Below, piece by piece: positions 25,550 to 37,689 of a stretch of DNA of 64,000 bases. The stretch lies in assembly GCA_037954665.1 (NCBI GenBank), contig JBBMOL010000081.1, positions 3,394,313 to 3,458,312 of the forward strand, written 5' to 3'. Origin of the DNA: Laguncularia racemosa. Its lineage: Eukaryota > Streptophyta > Magnoliopsida > Myrtales > Combretaceae. Below the pieces are notes generated by a model. It did no database searches. It worked only from the letters and a program-made list of their open reading frames with translations, and had not been told where the DNA came from. How positions within the stretch are numbered: the stretch's first letter is position 1; each line of letters begins with the position of its first letter. The position numbers and the translations under genes were made by a program.

Positions 25550-28259
25550 AAAATCCACATTATAATGTAACTATTTTTAAGTCACCTGTAATAAATAACA
25601 CATATGGCTCAATCAATTTGTATTACAATTACAACACCATAGCTAAACTAATACAGCAACTCCATATTCACATATGATCAACAAACTTAATTACAATGTC
25701 ACATGGTGATCTACTAAAACAAATACTAAAAGTTAGGGGACCCCTTCTACTATGCTAATGCTCGCAAAAGCACTCTATAACCAATCTGCTATTTGCTATT
25801 TCAATCTTCCGAACTTGTACTTGAGGTCAATGATACACTAACCCCTTAGGTTCTCAAGAAGCAAAGTGAGTACGAGAAAATAAATAAAAATAAAGGATAG
25901 TAAGATAAGATAACTATAATTTCACACATACACTCCTTAAATACTGTACAAGGAATCAAGAGCACTTGGATGCAAATATAATTATCAATTAAAGTCTCTT
26001 AATAGAGCTTGCCAACTTACAACTTAATCTAAATTTCCAATTAATACTAGATACAGTAATTCATAAATTGATTTGACATTTGGCAAAAATTTAGTCCTTA
26101 CACATTTTTAACATAAGTTCAACTATTACTTGGCAAATTATTGCCCTTATATGCTTTCACTTCCAAGTTAGTGGCATTTCAATGTGCCTTTCACTTGCTA
26201 CAACACAAATGGGGTGACTGGATCCCCATAGGTCACTAATGTGAAGTTGGTTTGTCAACCGTGTTACAAATTTGCCATGTCGATTCAAAGATTATACCAC
26301 AAACTTATTAGGCAAGGAACATGCCCAACATTCAAAGTTAGGATCAAATCATTTCATGCCAAGCATAAATTGTGACCATTCACCATTCAGAGTTAAGCCA
26401 AATTCCAAGTCACACAACACACCACAACATCTTGATTAAGACAATAACTAGCACAACTATAGATATATGACACATAGGTTCACCGCAAGCGTCAAATAAA
26501 CACAACAATGATCAACTCTCACCCTTGCTTTACACATTAGTATTACTAGTATGATTAGCAAAATGCTACTCAAGAAATATTCAAAGTTCAACAATACAGT
26601 ACAATAGTACCAAAGTTAAATTCCAAAATCCTCCTATATTGATCACAAGAAGTGATTTTATAGGATTCAATAGCTAACAAAAAGTGGTTTACATTATCGA
26701 CCACTTGCATCATATTTAGTCAAGATAGGAAAGTACTCACTTGATACTTGAACTAACAAAATCAACCAAGGAGAGGAACCCCTAAGGTTACTCTGTGCAA
26801 ATAAGGTCACCTATTAACATTGTAGATAAATTAGTAATTCACACATCTAACAAAACTAAGGATACCATTTAATTTCCAAACTTATCTAGTCAATATTCCT
26901 ATTGTTAAGAAATGTTCCACTTTTTCCTCCGCCTTCATTTCCAATTAAGTTACCTAGCATTTACCTAGTCTTTAACTTCCCATTGGTGAATTATTTATTA
27001 TCTAATTATATTATAATCCATCAAACACAATTTTAGGATAGTCAATCAGATTCACTATGTATTACATTTAGAACTTGTTTCAGCCATCTTATATGTTAAC
27101 TACTTTATGAATTCCACTGTTTCCGCAAAAGGTATTATGATTCTATATAGTTCTATTTATAGATATCAACCCATATGATATGCCAATCAACCCTATTTTG
27201 TATAGTTCCCAATGTTCAAATATTACTTCAAATGAAAGCTTTTGTTTACATCCAATATTCAAACCGAAACTTTTATTATCATATTATAGCCCTGCTAATC
27301 TTTAATTAATCAACAAACTTGAGCAATTTAGTAAAGTTCCCCTAATTCATCTACAGCAGACCATGCTGGAATTGAGAATAGTTTCTACTCAAAAGCTCGT
27401 GAAAGATACAAAACATCACCGTTTAAAAAAAAAAAAAATTCTTGATTTGCAAATTTAATATGATATATTATTGAGCTATGTACCAAAAATCAAGTCAAAA
27501 CAACCCCATCTATTATACTTAAAACTCAATCTAAAAGTTGTCATAACAGGGCATTAATTAAGAAATTTTTATAAAACATAGATACCACATTAACCTATGT
27601 ACCAAATTACACCAGGAAAACAAGAATCATAATTTTTCAAGTAATTGAAATATTTTTAAGAAATTAAATTAATTTCAGGTAGAAGCTGAAGACTCACATT
27701 TGACGGAGCTGTGGTGCTCCGCCAGCTACCAGAACTTGTTGGCCAAGATGGCCACCGCCCCAATCCTTTAACCCCTAACTAAATCTATAGCAGCTCAAAA
27801 GTTACTTCCTCAACCGTCCAAACCAAATCCCTGCCCTGTTTCCTTTTCCTAATATTCATCACAATTAATTGAATGCTCCTTGAGATTTCACCTTTAACTA
27901 GTTGCATTAGCAAAATTGCGTTTTACCTCTCTCTTACTTTCTGTTTATATTTGGATTATGACTTGTAATCTTCCCCCTCTCTACTGAGCAGTAATTTCAT
28001 GGCTTGGATTGGTTTATTATTTATTTATTTGCATCACATTACTCCCACTAATCCCACCAAGCAACTCTCACATGCAACACATTCTCATATTAATTTACTA
28101 TTTTTCTTCCACTTAAAGTTTAATGGACTGTTTAAGGAAGTCGACCCCTTTTTGGGTCACTTTGATTAACCTTTCTATAGCCATGATTTAAAACTTGATC
28201 GCAATATAATAAGGTTAGCCTAGGTTCTAACTTAGTGACTAAAATTGTGGATTATCACA
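25550..28259 (-). repeat. Long LTR of a minus-strand gypsy element
   Basis: The right boundary is well supported. On the minus strand an LTR starting TGTGATAATCC begins at 28,259, directly preceded (28,260-28,300) by a purine-rich tract and the text gcggacgaaact, the usual end of gypsy pol just before the 3' LTR. The body is about 2.7 kb of non-coding sequence. The left boundary was not found; 25,550 is a guess based on where sequence character changes. Internal sequence right of the tract is very short, so the element is largely deleted. Confidence 0.5.
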
Positions 28260-28300
28260 TTTCAACCCTCATTAAAATAGTTTCGTCCGCTAAACTATAA
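28260..28300 (-). other. Polypurine tract and pol tail next to LTR
   Basis: On the minus strand, text reading gtttagcggacgaaact then attttaatgagggttgaaa abuts the LTR start. The same arrangement (ttagggacgaaactt, then aaaggagggaaaa, then TG) marks the LTR edge at 38,833. The tract has decayed from a pure purine run. Confidence 0.55.
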
Positions 28301-29260
28301 CCACCTAATCATAGCACAGGTAGTAATACGCCGCATTAATATGACACAAATAAACAACACAACAATAAAATAATTTCTAGCATACCCTAGGACTTAACAA
28401 CTCTAAAACCACTATGCTTCCTCTCTGCAACTCTAGCTTATCACATCACATCACATTCATCAATTTGAGGTAACAATTTTTTTTTTGTTTTTAACATGAA
28501 AACTATTCCTCCAGCCATAACTATAAACAGCATGTTCCTCTATCCCATACAGGAAAGAGAATATCGAAATCCAGCAGACATATGATATAGCTTGCACATA
28601 TTAAGAAAGTACATGAGATATTTTTAACCAGTGAATATACCAGCATATGTGATAATCTTGATAATCGGTCTCACAACTATTGAAATTTTTTTACAAATTC
28701 ATTAAGGATTAAATCAAAGATCCTTCTTCAAATATTTTCTCTAGCCTTAGGACTTCTAAATCAAAAATATTTTTAAAGCCTTAAAAATGTTTTTATCGTA
28801 ATAATGTGAATATCATGCTACATTTGGATGAAGCTCAACGTTTACAAAGTATGTCATGAAGACCGAAGAAGATGCACATGTAGTTCACGTAACTAATGTT
28901 TTTACCATTATTGCTGGCAACAAATGTTTTGAGAGATATTTCATACCTTGCAAGATATTATATTAGCATGGCTCTTAGGAACTTTTTAACTATTGTAGTG
29001 TTTTGAACTTTTCAAAAAAGGGTGTCTCAAGTGGAGAATTATACTGAGGTTGATCCACTATAATTGTTGATTAAAACTCGAAGGCTTAGTGTGAGAGAAG
29101 TAAATGCCTATAGTGAGAAGCAGATTAAGGTTTGGGAGAGTCACGAAGAACATAGGAACAATGGTTTCTTCTAAGCACTATTGGAGTTGTCAAAGTTGAA
29201 GAACTCATCTGTACTCATTTTTGAAACGTTATTGTGAGTTCCTAAAAAATTATTAAGTAT
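28301..29260. other. Non-coding, no gene recognised
   Basis: 28,301-28,500 may be a residue of the internal region of the minus-strand gypsy element. A stretch near 28,790-29,230 has a less AT-biased look (gaagatgcacatg, gggagagtcacgaag) and may derive from a transcribed sequence, but no frame stays open and I recognise nothing. Confidence 0.4.
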
Positions 29261-29264
29261 TTAT

Positions 29265-29690
29265 GTAGTATTTGTAATCACATATTGATAAAATCCTTTC
29301 AATGAGTCCTAAACTTTTGTTTTTTTTTTTCTATTTGAGCTATCAATATTTTTAAAACCTTATAAAAAGAGGATTTCTATTAAATACATCAAATTTTCTA
29401 TTTATTTAAAATATGTATTAACTTCCAACTAGCCTTACAATAGTTGGCTAAGATAATTAGGGTACACAAAAAAATTTTCCCTACCCTTTTCTTACTTTTA
29501 ATTGTTATTTTTCTATTTTTTATTATTATTTTATATGATGTCATTATATACATTTAAAATATTTAACATATTTAATAGAAGTCTTTTTTTTTTAATTTTT
29601 GAAAATATTGAGGGCTCAAATAGATGAGAAATTAAAAGTAAAAAAAAGTTAATGACTCAAGTAGAAAAGCAAATAAGTATTGATGACTAA
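29265..29690. mobile_element. Fold-back, MULE-like or MITE-like element
   Basis: Two long, imperfect inverted arms. The left arm runs from about 29,265, with tgagtcctaaactttt (29,302) and ctatttgagctatcaatatt (29,331). The right arm, read on the minus strand, has tgagtcattaactttt and ctatttgagccctcaatatt. Arms are roughly 90 bases around a 250-base AT-rich centre without coding potential. Such TIR-like ends are typical of non-autonomous Mutator-type elements. No target duplication could be fixed. Confidence 0.65.
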
Positions 29691-29699
29691 ATATATACT

Positions 29700-30600
29700 T
29701 TTCCCTCAAGGCATTTTCCAACTCAAACCACAAATATGTTTTGCGTTCAAACAACAATTACTTTGAAAAGCTTTTACCCTTGTATGGTATTCAATCTATA
29801 AGAATAAATAATATTTTTTATGTAAACCATTATTTTATGCTCAAGCATTTCGAAACTTCAAATAATAAATAATAAATACATATATATATATAAGAGTGCT
29901 TGTACTATATCAAATTATACATTAAAATTCTAAAATATCTCCCTTCGTATATTCTAATAACACCTTTAATAATAATAATTAATTGATAAATAATAAACTT
30001 ATCATGAGTCATATAGAGAATTTAAAAATTCATTTTCCAATATGTCTATACAAATGTGTATTTGGTATTTTTGAAACCCTCTTAGTAAATCTAAATTTCA
30101 AAATGCGACTATAGTATTAAAACAACTATTAAATAATCATGACTATAATCATATGTAGAAAACATAACAATCAATATTCATCTATCCTATTCACTTTTCC
30201 TTTTCCTTTTTTTTTTTCCTTTCCCTTTTCTCTATGTCTTGATTCCATCTCTTCCTTGGTTGCTAGCATAACTCTTTCTCTCTCTTTGGGCTTTAGCTTC
30301 TACTTGGTTCTCAATGTTAGGAAAATATGCTGAGTGATACAAAGAAATTGAAAGACTTAAAGGCAAAAATGAATTTGCTTTCCTTAGAAAACTTACACTT
30401 ACCACACTAAGGTTGCTATGAGAGTTTGAATGTAAAGTTTTCCCAGGATACAACTATGTCTTAATACTTGAATAGCAAGAATTCAAGTATCAAACAACAC
30501 TTTGAATTTATATAAGATGTGTTTTGCAGAATTTTTAAAAGAGAGATTACAAAAAGAAAAAAGAAAAAAAATGAAAAAAAGAACAAGAAAAAGAAATAAA
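29700..30600. other. Low-complexity stretch, no gene recognised
   Basis: Contains a pyrimidine-rich block (30,190-30,300), which yields open frames of 64 and 73 codons on opposite strands purely from composition, and an A/G-rich block at about 30,540-30,610. No family resemblance. Confidence 0.5.
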
Positions 30601-30759
30601 TAATAAAAAATCAAATTCATGCAAAAAGTTTTGCAAAATATTAGAGGGAACACTTGCTATGCTTTACTCAAGTTTGAAAAAACATGTTTCTTCATAAGAG
30701 CCATCTTCATTCAAGATTTGAAATTAATCCATTAAATTTGAATTTATTCTTTTTGCCCG

Positions 30760-31099
30760 ACAAGCTTGTTTATAAGAATGATAAATATCCACTTAATAAG
30801 GATACATATAAGTTAAATGGAAAAAAGTAGTATTCTAGAAAAAGATTAAAAAACTTTTTAACTTCTATTATTAAATTTTTATGACAGCTTTTGGATGATT
30901 AAGGGGGAGTTGTTTTTAATTGGTGCATATTACATTTTACATGTCTACAGATTGCAGTGCTATCTTAAAAACTAACTACCAAATGAGAGTAAATAGGAAT
31001 GCCATGTTGCTAGTATAAATATACCTAGCATCCTTGCTTATTTGACACAATAAAATATGCCAATTCAAACTTCCAAAGTATGAGAAAGAAAAAACAGTC
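30760..31099 (+). promoter_or_regulatory. Shared promoter-like region of PMEI pseudogene A
   Basis: About 340 bases upstream of the ATG are conserved with the same position before copies B (46,400-46,735) and C (60,530-60,880). Shared text includes ataagaatg.taaatatcca and aataaggatacata near the distal end, and a TATA box, tataaata (31,014-31,021), about 80 bases before the ATG. B has gataaata (46,650) and C tataaata (60,794). The spacing suits a plant core promoter with a short 5' leader. This shows the gene was duplicated together with its promoter. Confidence 0.65.
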
Positions 31100-31558
31100 A
31101 TGACTTTCCCTTCATTCTCTTCTTTCTTCATATCAATTTGCCTTCCCTAGCAACTTGGGCATGTTTGTATCCTTAAAAATGACTATGTGATCAATAATTG
31201 CAATGACCAAATGCCAAATGTTCAATTTTGTATGAAGGCATTAAAATCTATTCATGACACCATCCAAGCTAGAGATCCCATACAAACAACCAATAAGAAA
31301 TTAAAGGATGTCTTATTTTCTTATTCAAAGCTTATAGTGAGCTTGTGGTTAGCTATCAAGATGTAAAGTAAATTCTTCAAGCCAGCGATCACCAAGGTAT
31401 TAACATGTCTGCTTTTACTGGATTAGATTACGCCACTAAATGTGAAAATGATCTCAAGGGGGTTAAAGATTCATCTAAAGTTTCTAGCTAAAATAAAAGT
31501 ATTAATGTACTATCTAGAATCATTTTTGTGCATTTCTAATAGATTACCGAGTGTGTAA
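31100..31558 (+). pseudogene. PMEI / invertase-inhibitor-like pseudogene, copy A
   Basis: Family: small secreted four-helix proteins (Pfam PMEI, PF04043) that inhibit pectin methylesterase or invertase in the apoplast. The frame opens with a signal-peptide-like MTFPSFSSFFISICLP, then a TAG stop, then the mature part NDYVINNCNDQMPNVQFCMK with the first two cysteines of the family. Compared with copies B and C it lacks 78 bases (26 codons), removing the start of helix 2, and it has a 1-base deletion at about 31,338. The fourth conserved cysteine survives (CENDLKGVKDSSKV). It keeps Gln (CAA) where B and C share a TAA. A TAA at 31,489 is common to all three copies; family-like sequence continues for about 20 codons beyond it. 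Not functional. Confidence 0.75.
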
Positions 31559-32220
31559 GAGAGTATTGATCATAGTAGAGAAAATATTCAAAATAAAAAA
31601 AAAATCCTAAAATGTAAAGGCAAGTGCTAAAATTTATTGTAGCTAGTAAAGAGCCCCTAAAATGAACAAATAATTAGAAGACCTCTATGTTGAAACATAA
31701 TTAAATCAATATAAAGAAGCTAAATTAGAAAAATATATATTTGTATCTATACTAAATAAAAAGAGTATGCTAGCTCTTTGGCTAATGGACAAATATCTCA
31801 TTACAAAATTCATCAACCCACACTAATAGAAAAGCTCAATATTTGAGAGCTTCAAGGATGCACTTAAGAACAATTCTCATTTCTTAGCCAAGAAGAAAGA
31901 TGATCTCACTATTCTACTAGAAAGTCACGTCCATGTATAAATTTAGCATTAGACTATGTTGTTTAAATAAAAGAAAGCAATGACGTGTATTATATAATAA
32001 TTGTGAATTCAAGCTTCACTTAGCAAATGCATTCTTGCAAGTTAGATATAGGAAGAGGGTGGTAGTTCATGCAATATTCCATTTAAATACAATATTGAAT
32101 GTTATAATTTGCTCAACCATTAGAACTTGTACATTTGATGGATGATGATAAATATTATTACCCATTGAAGGGTAAAACATTATAATGCTTTGTATTGTAT
32201 GAGTAGTATTTAACTCCTTA
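31559..32220. repeat. Block Z, copy A (3' flank of PMEI unit)
   Basis: Matches 47,990-48,700 and, in its first part, 62,110-62,270, for example gaaacataattaaatcaat (31,694) and gctcaaccattagaacttgt (32,111). Relative to B and C it lacks about 400 bases directly after the gene. No coding potential. Confidence 0.7.
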
Positions 32221-32969
32221 AAGAATAAAATGGTGTAACAAGCAATGGTCATTCCACCATAGTATGTTATTCTAAGAACATTTTGAATTCAAATCCATTC
32301 ATTACAACTGTCAAGTTATTTAAACAAACCCCATGATTAATTATATTAGAGAAATGTTTACCCTCAATCTATATGTAAGCTTTATAAAACAAGGCCCTTT
32401 TCCTACTTCAATCTTTGATCACGAGTCACCTTCAATGCTACACACTGTCCTCCTTTATTTTTACTTCCCTCCTTATGACAAGGTGGAATTTTAAGTTAGA
32501 TCGAGATTAAAAACTAGTTTGCAACTATTGCATAAGGCATTACACTTACCTAAGATGGCTTCTAACACCCACTTGACTTGAGATGGTGATGAAATGTTAG
32601 ACGATAAGTTGTTCCTTACTTGTTTTACATTCTTGAAGCAAGGGAATGTCAACAATGCAAGAAGAGAGAATTATGGTGTTAATTTAATTCCTAACTAGCA
32701 TTTAACCTATCCAAATCAAGTTGTTGAAGTGTGCTACAACAGGGTTAATGAAGCTTTTCTTTGATGGAAGGGGACTGCCCTATTTGTGCCTTTCAAAGCA
32801 AGGTGAGTTGCTTGTGTAAGTTGAATGAAAGGAAGGAGGAAAGAGCTAAGGTCGAGGATGGTTCGAGTGTGCTCCAATGTAGTTGTGTCACTCTAGGTGG
32901 CTTTGCCACACATCAAAGGAAGAAGGAAATGGAAAGAAGGAGAGGAGGAGAAAAGAATAGGGCAGTGTC
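32221..32969. repeat. Block X, left half (interrupted by the large retroelement)
   Basis: Collinear with 58,280-59,060, for example aaaatggtgtaacaa (32,227 and 58,292), cacactgtcctcctttatt-like text (32,444 and 58,502) and aaaagaatagggc/g (32,951 and 59,041). The right half resumes at 44,732 after the 11.76-kb insertion. An open frame of 81 codons (32,761-33,006) runs across the insertion junction and is fortuitous. The origin of the block is unknown; it may itself be an old mobile element or a gene remnant. Confidence 0.8.
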
Positions 32970-35329
32970 TATCATGCCCCAAAGGGGGCATGGAAGTTTC
33001 CACTAAAAGTTATCATGGCACGTGTGCACCCGTTACATGATAACCATCTTACGAGTCATATATCATAAGACTCTAAATAATTAATTACATTTATAACTAA
33101 TCATATTACATATAATCATATAATAAAAATATAACTATGGATTCAAATCCCACGGTTGGTCAAGATCACAAAGAGTTGGAATCCCCTACCAACCAGTAAA
33201 ATGGAATAAAACCCTAAGTCTCACAAATTCAATTTTACATCAAGGTCTTAAAATGGCATTTTATCTAGATAGTTTACCAATCATAATTCTTACTTTATCG
33301 TTCTTGGCTTCCAAAAACTCTTGACACTTCGCATCTTATCCCATCCCAAGCTTTTAAGATTTTTTTACTTGCAAAACAGTCTGCGAGGGGTGAGCACACT
33401 ACGACTCAGTGAATGAGAGTGCAATACTCTCAATGCTATACATGCATAAGCAATTTCAAATCAAGTTATCAAATCATATACTATGTATTAACAACCATAT
33501 GAATGCAGCATCTCACGTGGTCTTTCGGTAATCGATGAGAAGTCTAGGGTTTTACGCCCCTTAACCTTAGGTTAAGGATTCCGAAGCCACTATCAGTGCC
33601 CAGGTCTCACAACCAATTCAATTATTCTTATCTCTTTGATAATTAAAATATCTTTTAACTTTGATGTTATAAGCTTGAGTGTTCTCATATACTGAGCGCT
33701 CTCATGCATCATGCACTGAGCAAAACCCTTAAGGACCGACCGAACTCGAAACCGTCAAGGTACGACAATCCTCTAATCACTTAGTTTGCACTTAGTGGAA
33801 CAGTAATCCTTGATTACTTCTGGTGAGCCTTGTAGCAATGATGACCTTCAATTTTATGCAATGTCTCATGTAATGCATGTTTAGTTTTATTTGAGTCAAA
33901 TCCTTTAATTAATTGGTTCAAGATGATCAAACAATATGAAATCACAGGCTAATCCATGTTTAAGGCACTAAAGTAAAATAAAATAAGATAACTATCAAGC
34001 ATTTAAGAGTACAATTCCAAGGACAAGCAATAGGAATCCAATCAATCCCACAAGCAAACAATTACACCTTACATCTACACTCATCATAACAAGAGATATC
34101 AAACATTACATGTCATAGATATGATAAGGAGGATCAAACTGACCAAGTAGAACCAGTCAAGCTAGACACAAAATCACGATCAATAAGTTTTGAAACGAGT
34201 TATCATGCAAGATTAACTCAATAACAGCATAAGAAAGCTTAATCTTATCAACCGTCAAATCAACCACTCAGGTTCGATTTATGGTTCTCATCCCTTGACA
34301 CCTCTGTATCATTTCACTTGAAGTCAAATAAATCACTTGGAATTGATTTACCATTCTCATTCTTTGACACCCTTGTGTCATTGCACCTCTCAAGTGCTCA
34401 ATTTTACACATATTCAAGAGTTAAACAAGGTAGCCACATATATATCTGTTCCAAGTCCTCAAATACCTACGTATATAAATAAATAAATATATATATATAT
34501 TATATAGATATATAGATTTATAAACTTATTTTTAACTAAAGGATAAATTTGCTAGGCACCTCTCCTCACATACTTAAGAGGGGTAAGAAAATATAATTGT
34601 TAAGTTTGCAAAATAAAAACTTGCACTTATGATTTGTATAGTTATATGCATAATTGTATTCTACAAAGATAATAGGAAAATAATTTTGTCTAAGCACATA
34701 TACATATTCAGAAGTAGATTCTTATATGTTTATATAATGATATATATATAATTTATTCCAGTTATGCATACCTATATAGTAGTTATAGAAGGAAAAGTTA
34801 GGTTTATATATTTTAGTTTAGTTTGAAGAAAACAATGTTGAATCACAATATTAGGTCTATAGTAATAGCATTGGCAAAATGGTATAAAGTGCTATCGTTA
34901 AGATAGTGATATCTAAACCCTTAACCCATTCTATCCTCTACATCATTAAGATAGTATTCATCTGTAACTTATCTAACTACCAATTTCTTTGTAACTTCTT
35001 TTCCAAACTCATTTAACCCCACTATATACCTTAAAAATAATAATAACCACAACCAATTTGCAACCATAGCTAATCAAGTGAATTCATATATACAGAGCAT
35101 ACCAACATTTAATACAACATTATAGCATATCGTAAAGTTTCCCACTCACCTATTTACCGTCGTCACAGTCCTAACCATCATCGAGTGATTCCGAATTGTA
35201 GTCACTTTATTGGAAGCAAAAACCGAAATGGAGAATGGAGAAAGCGGCCAAGCATCAATGTCCCTGATGATGCCCACAAAGAACAAAAAATGGTCAGATA
35301 ATGAATCTTGCCAAGCAACTCAAGGGATC

Positions 35330-36770
35330 CTAAAGGCCTTCCATTTTGTAGTGCTCGAATTGCCAATCTCTTTCAATATAAGGCCATTGAACAAGTTCAT
35401 TAAATGTAACCCAATAATTAACGATATCGAACTTGTTATCAATGATAAGCCTTATGAATTCCACAAAATAATCAACAGTTTTCTCATGCTTTGATGTGCC
35501 TAAATTAAGGGTTAAGCACATGCAATTAGAGTAAATTATAAACCTCAAATGCACTAAACCAATCTCGGTTCAAACTACTAGAATTTACGTGAACCCTAGT
35601 GGAGATACAATGAGATCCGAATGCTCAAAGTTACAATTACAATTCTACAATGATAATTTCCTCCAATATAACAACAATCACAAGTAAATCTACGTGAATA
35701 ATACACAAGAACAACAAGATCCAATTGCGTGATCCACTTTCCCAACAAAATGATCTACGGTTCAAAATGATACTAAATTGAAGGTTAAAACTAAGGCTAA
35801 AACCAATCAATTAAGCAACAAGAATTTGATTACAAATGCAATCAAATTCGGTCAATAAAACATCCAATTCAACCTTAGATACTACTCACCAGAGAAGCAA
35901 GGAAATTGCAATAAAGTAAATTTGATATTACTCACAAATTAACCTTGAAGCCACTCACCACAACCTCAAATTGGGATTTGAAATTGATAAGAGCAATTAA
36001 ATTAGGAATAAACCCTAACCCTCTCATGTAAAAGTGAAGTTCTATTATGAAAAATTCTCTCCTCAAAACCCTACTTAAACAAGTATTTATACTTGCTCCC
36101 TTTAGGGTTAAAAAGTTCACAAAATTACAACTATACAACTTTTAAGGTGGTCGGTCCTAAAAGATAATTACAAGCAAATGAAAGTGTCCCAAAAGAAAGA
36201 TTACAACATAAATAGTCTAAAGAAATAGTTATAAATAAAAATAGTCTTCATCATGCTAGCTCTTCTATAAGATTCGTCAGCCCAGCTCATCGCCAGTTTA
36301 GGTCAGTCCATTAATAACCCATAAGCTGAGTCTTAGTGAGTATGTCCATCGCCCTGTAAAGTATGATAAGTGTGCCTATTGGAATATACAATACATGAAC
36401 AAGAGAAGAGAGGTTAATAAACAAATAATTTCGGGGTCGATGTGCTCAAAATGGGCCCTCATCGCTAAGATTTGAAATCCTTTGGCTCTTGCCCTAATGA
36501 TAGGTCTTGACGGGTTTTGATTCCTATCATGCTCCCATCCTCCATACTCACTGACCCATAGTGGCAACGAGTTTTGAAAAAGAGTCAGCATTACCTTCAT
36601 TGCAAATGAATGTATCATATCAATAATCCATTTATATCGCTTGATAACTGCATAAATAATACCACCCTTAAACCCATTAACTAGTTCCTCTACAAAATGA
36701 ATCCAAGCATCATTCGGCTTATCCTCGACATATGCAAGTGTAGTTGCCAAAAATCTCTTGCTTGGTTTAA
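35330..36770 (-). pseudogene. SFR2: SFR2-like fragment in left LTR, split by nested insertion
   Basis: SFR2 (SENSITIVE TO FREEZING 2) is a chloroplast-envelope GH1-family galactolipid:galactolipid galactosyltransferase. Minus-strand phrases: LATTLAYVEDKPNDAW (family LATAPAHVEDxLNDAW, near the start of the GH1 domain), then directly VNGFKGGIIYAVIKRYKWII and SFAMKVMLTLFQNSLPLWVS, EYGGW; after the nested insertion, KTVDYFVEFIRLIIDN and IVNYWVTFNE, which includes the TFNE acid/base motif of GH1. The long segment that in SFR2 separates the first two phrases is missing, as if whole exons were skipped. The match stops at TFNE and sequence I do not recognise follows to 35,330. This is a fragment of roughly 110 codons, not an enzyme. 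Confidence 0.8.
35491..36526 (-). mobile_element. Nested 1.04-kb insertion with gypsy pol tail
   Basis: Present only in the left LTR; the right LTR reads straight through at about 42,430. Flanked by tcatgct (35,484-35,490 and 36,527-36,533), a 7-bp duplication. Its minus-strand beginning reads RNQNPSRPIIRARAKGFQ, resembling the carboxy-terminal tail of some gypsy polyproteins ('PxTRARAKxxK'). The remainder is non-coding with a TATA-like tataaata (minus strand, about 36,087), as in an LTR or 3' end. It may be a truncated element end. A 7-bp duplication is unusual for LTR-integrase insertion, so the mechanism is open. Confidence 0.65.
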
Positions 36771-37009
36771 AAATTTTCCACCACTTAATTCGAGTTTGGC
36801 TTCAAGCTTGATGTCAACACTAACATCAATCTCATCCTTTAGCTTTAATGTGCACCACTTCCTTCAATATATCCCATTTCCCAATTCTTCTTCTCAAAGA
36901 CTCCTTTCTCTCCCTAGACTTCCCTCTCTCTCCAAAACGTTTCCATCTTCCAATTCTTCATCTTTCCCATTTCTTTTTCTCATTTCTCTTCAATCTTCTC
37001 TAACCTACA

Positions 37010-37500
37010 TCTAGCTCCATCTATAATAAAGGAAATCTGACAACTGCTCCTCGAACCATTTCAACTTAAACCCAACATTTCTCAATCTCTCTAATACCTC
37101 CACTAGGTCCTTATTTACTTCGTTTCCAATAAGAACATATGGACTTGCAATAATAACTTTAGCAACTAAACAATGACTAAGACCGAGATTCTCATAATCT
37201 CAAATCTTTGACAACAACATACGACTCTCATACCTAAAAATCTCCCTTGCACCTTTATAAACCCTCCTTATCTTATCGCAGGCAAACCCGTAACACAATA
37301 ACACCCCACAATTCTCCAACAAAGCAACATCATCACTAAAAACCATCTTATCTTTTGGTAGCAAACTAACATATTCCCATTGTTCCAAACCTAAACTCTT
37401 GAAAAGTGGCTCATATTCATTAATCGAATGGTACCGCAAAACTGGGAAATCATCATTCCTTTATCTTCATGATTACTTTTGGGATGAGTCTCTCAAGAAA
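37010..37500 (-). pseudogene. mTERF-family fragment in left LTR
   Basis: Plant mTERF proteins are organellar nucleic-acid-binding helical-repeat proteins that affect transcription and splicing in mitochondria or plastids. Minus-strand reading: SPNFLERLIPK, a frame change, then an open frame (37,200-37,439) with RYHSINEYEPLFKSLGL, LLPKDKMVFSDD, LLENCGVLLCYGFACDKI and YKGAREIFRYESRMLLSK; after a stop, YENLGLSHCLVAKVIIASPY, VLIGNEVNKDLVEVLERL and WFEEQLSDFLYYRWS. These span about 150 codons, covering some four mTERF repeats (the 'YExLGLS...' and 'ASPxLLIG' signatures are typical). The N-terminal transit peptide and the remaining repeats are absent. Sense and position are identical in the right LTR. 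Confidence 0.85.
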
Positions 37501-37689
37501 ATTGGGGGATTTCTTACATGTGCACTATTTCTGTTGATATGTAACATAATGGCCTAGAATTTGAAATATGGCAAAAATGACACTAATAATAAATTTAAGA
37601 TTTATGTATGTTGAGATTTTTACATGAAAAAAAATTTACGTTAAACTATAGAGTGTAGCATGGGTTTGTTTAGTCATGGCCACGAATGA

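Noticed and set aside
32761..33006. 81-codon plus-strand frame
   Set aside because: Crosses the retroelement insertion junction at 32,969/32,970, so it cannot be an ancestral gene.
35210..35494. 94-codon plus-strand frame and its counterpart at 42,169-42,459
   Set aside because: Conserved because the LTRs are copies. It runs opposite the SFR2 fragment for much of its length and resembles no family.
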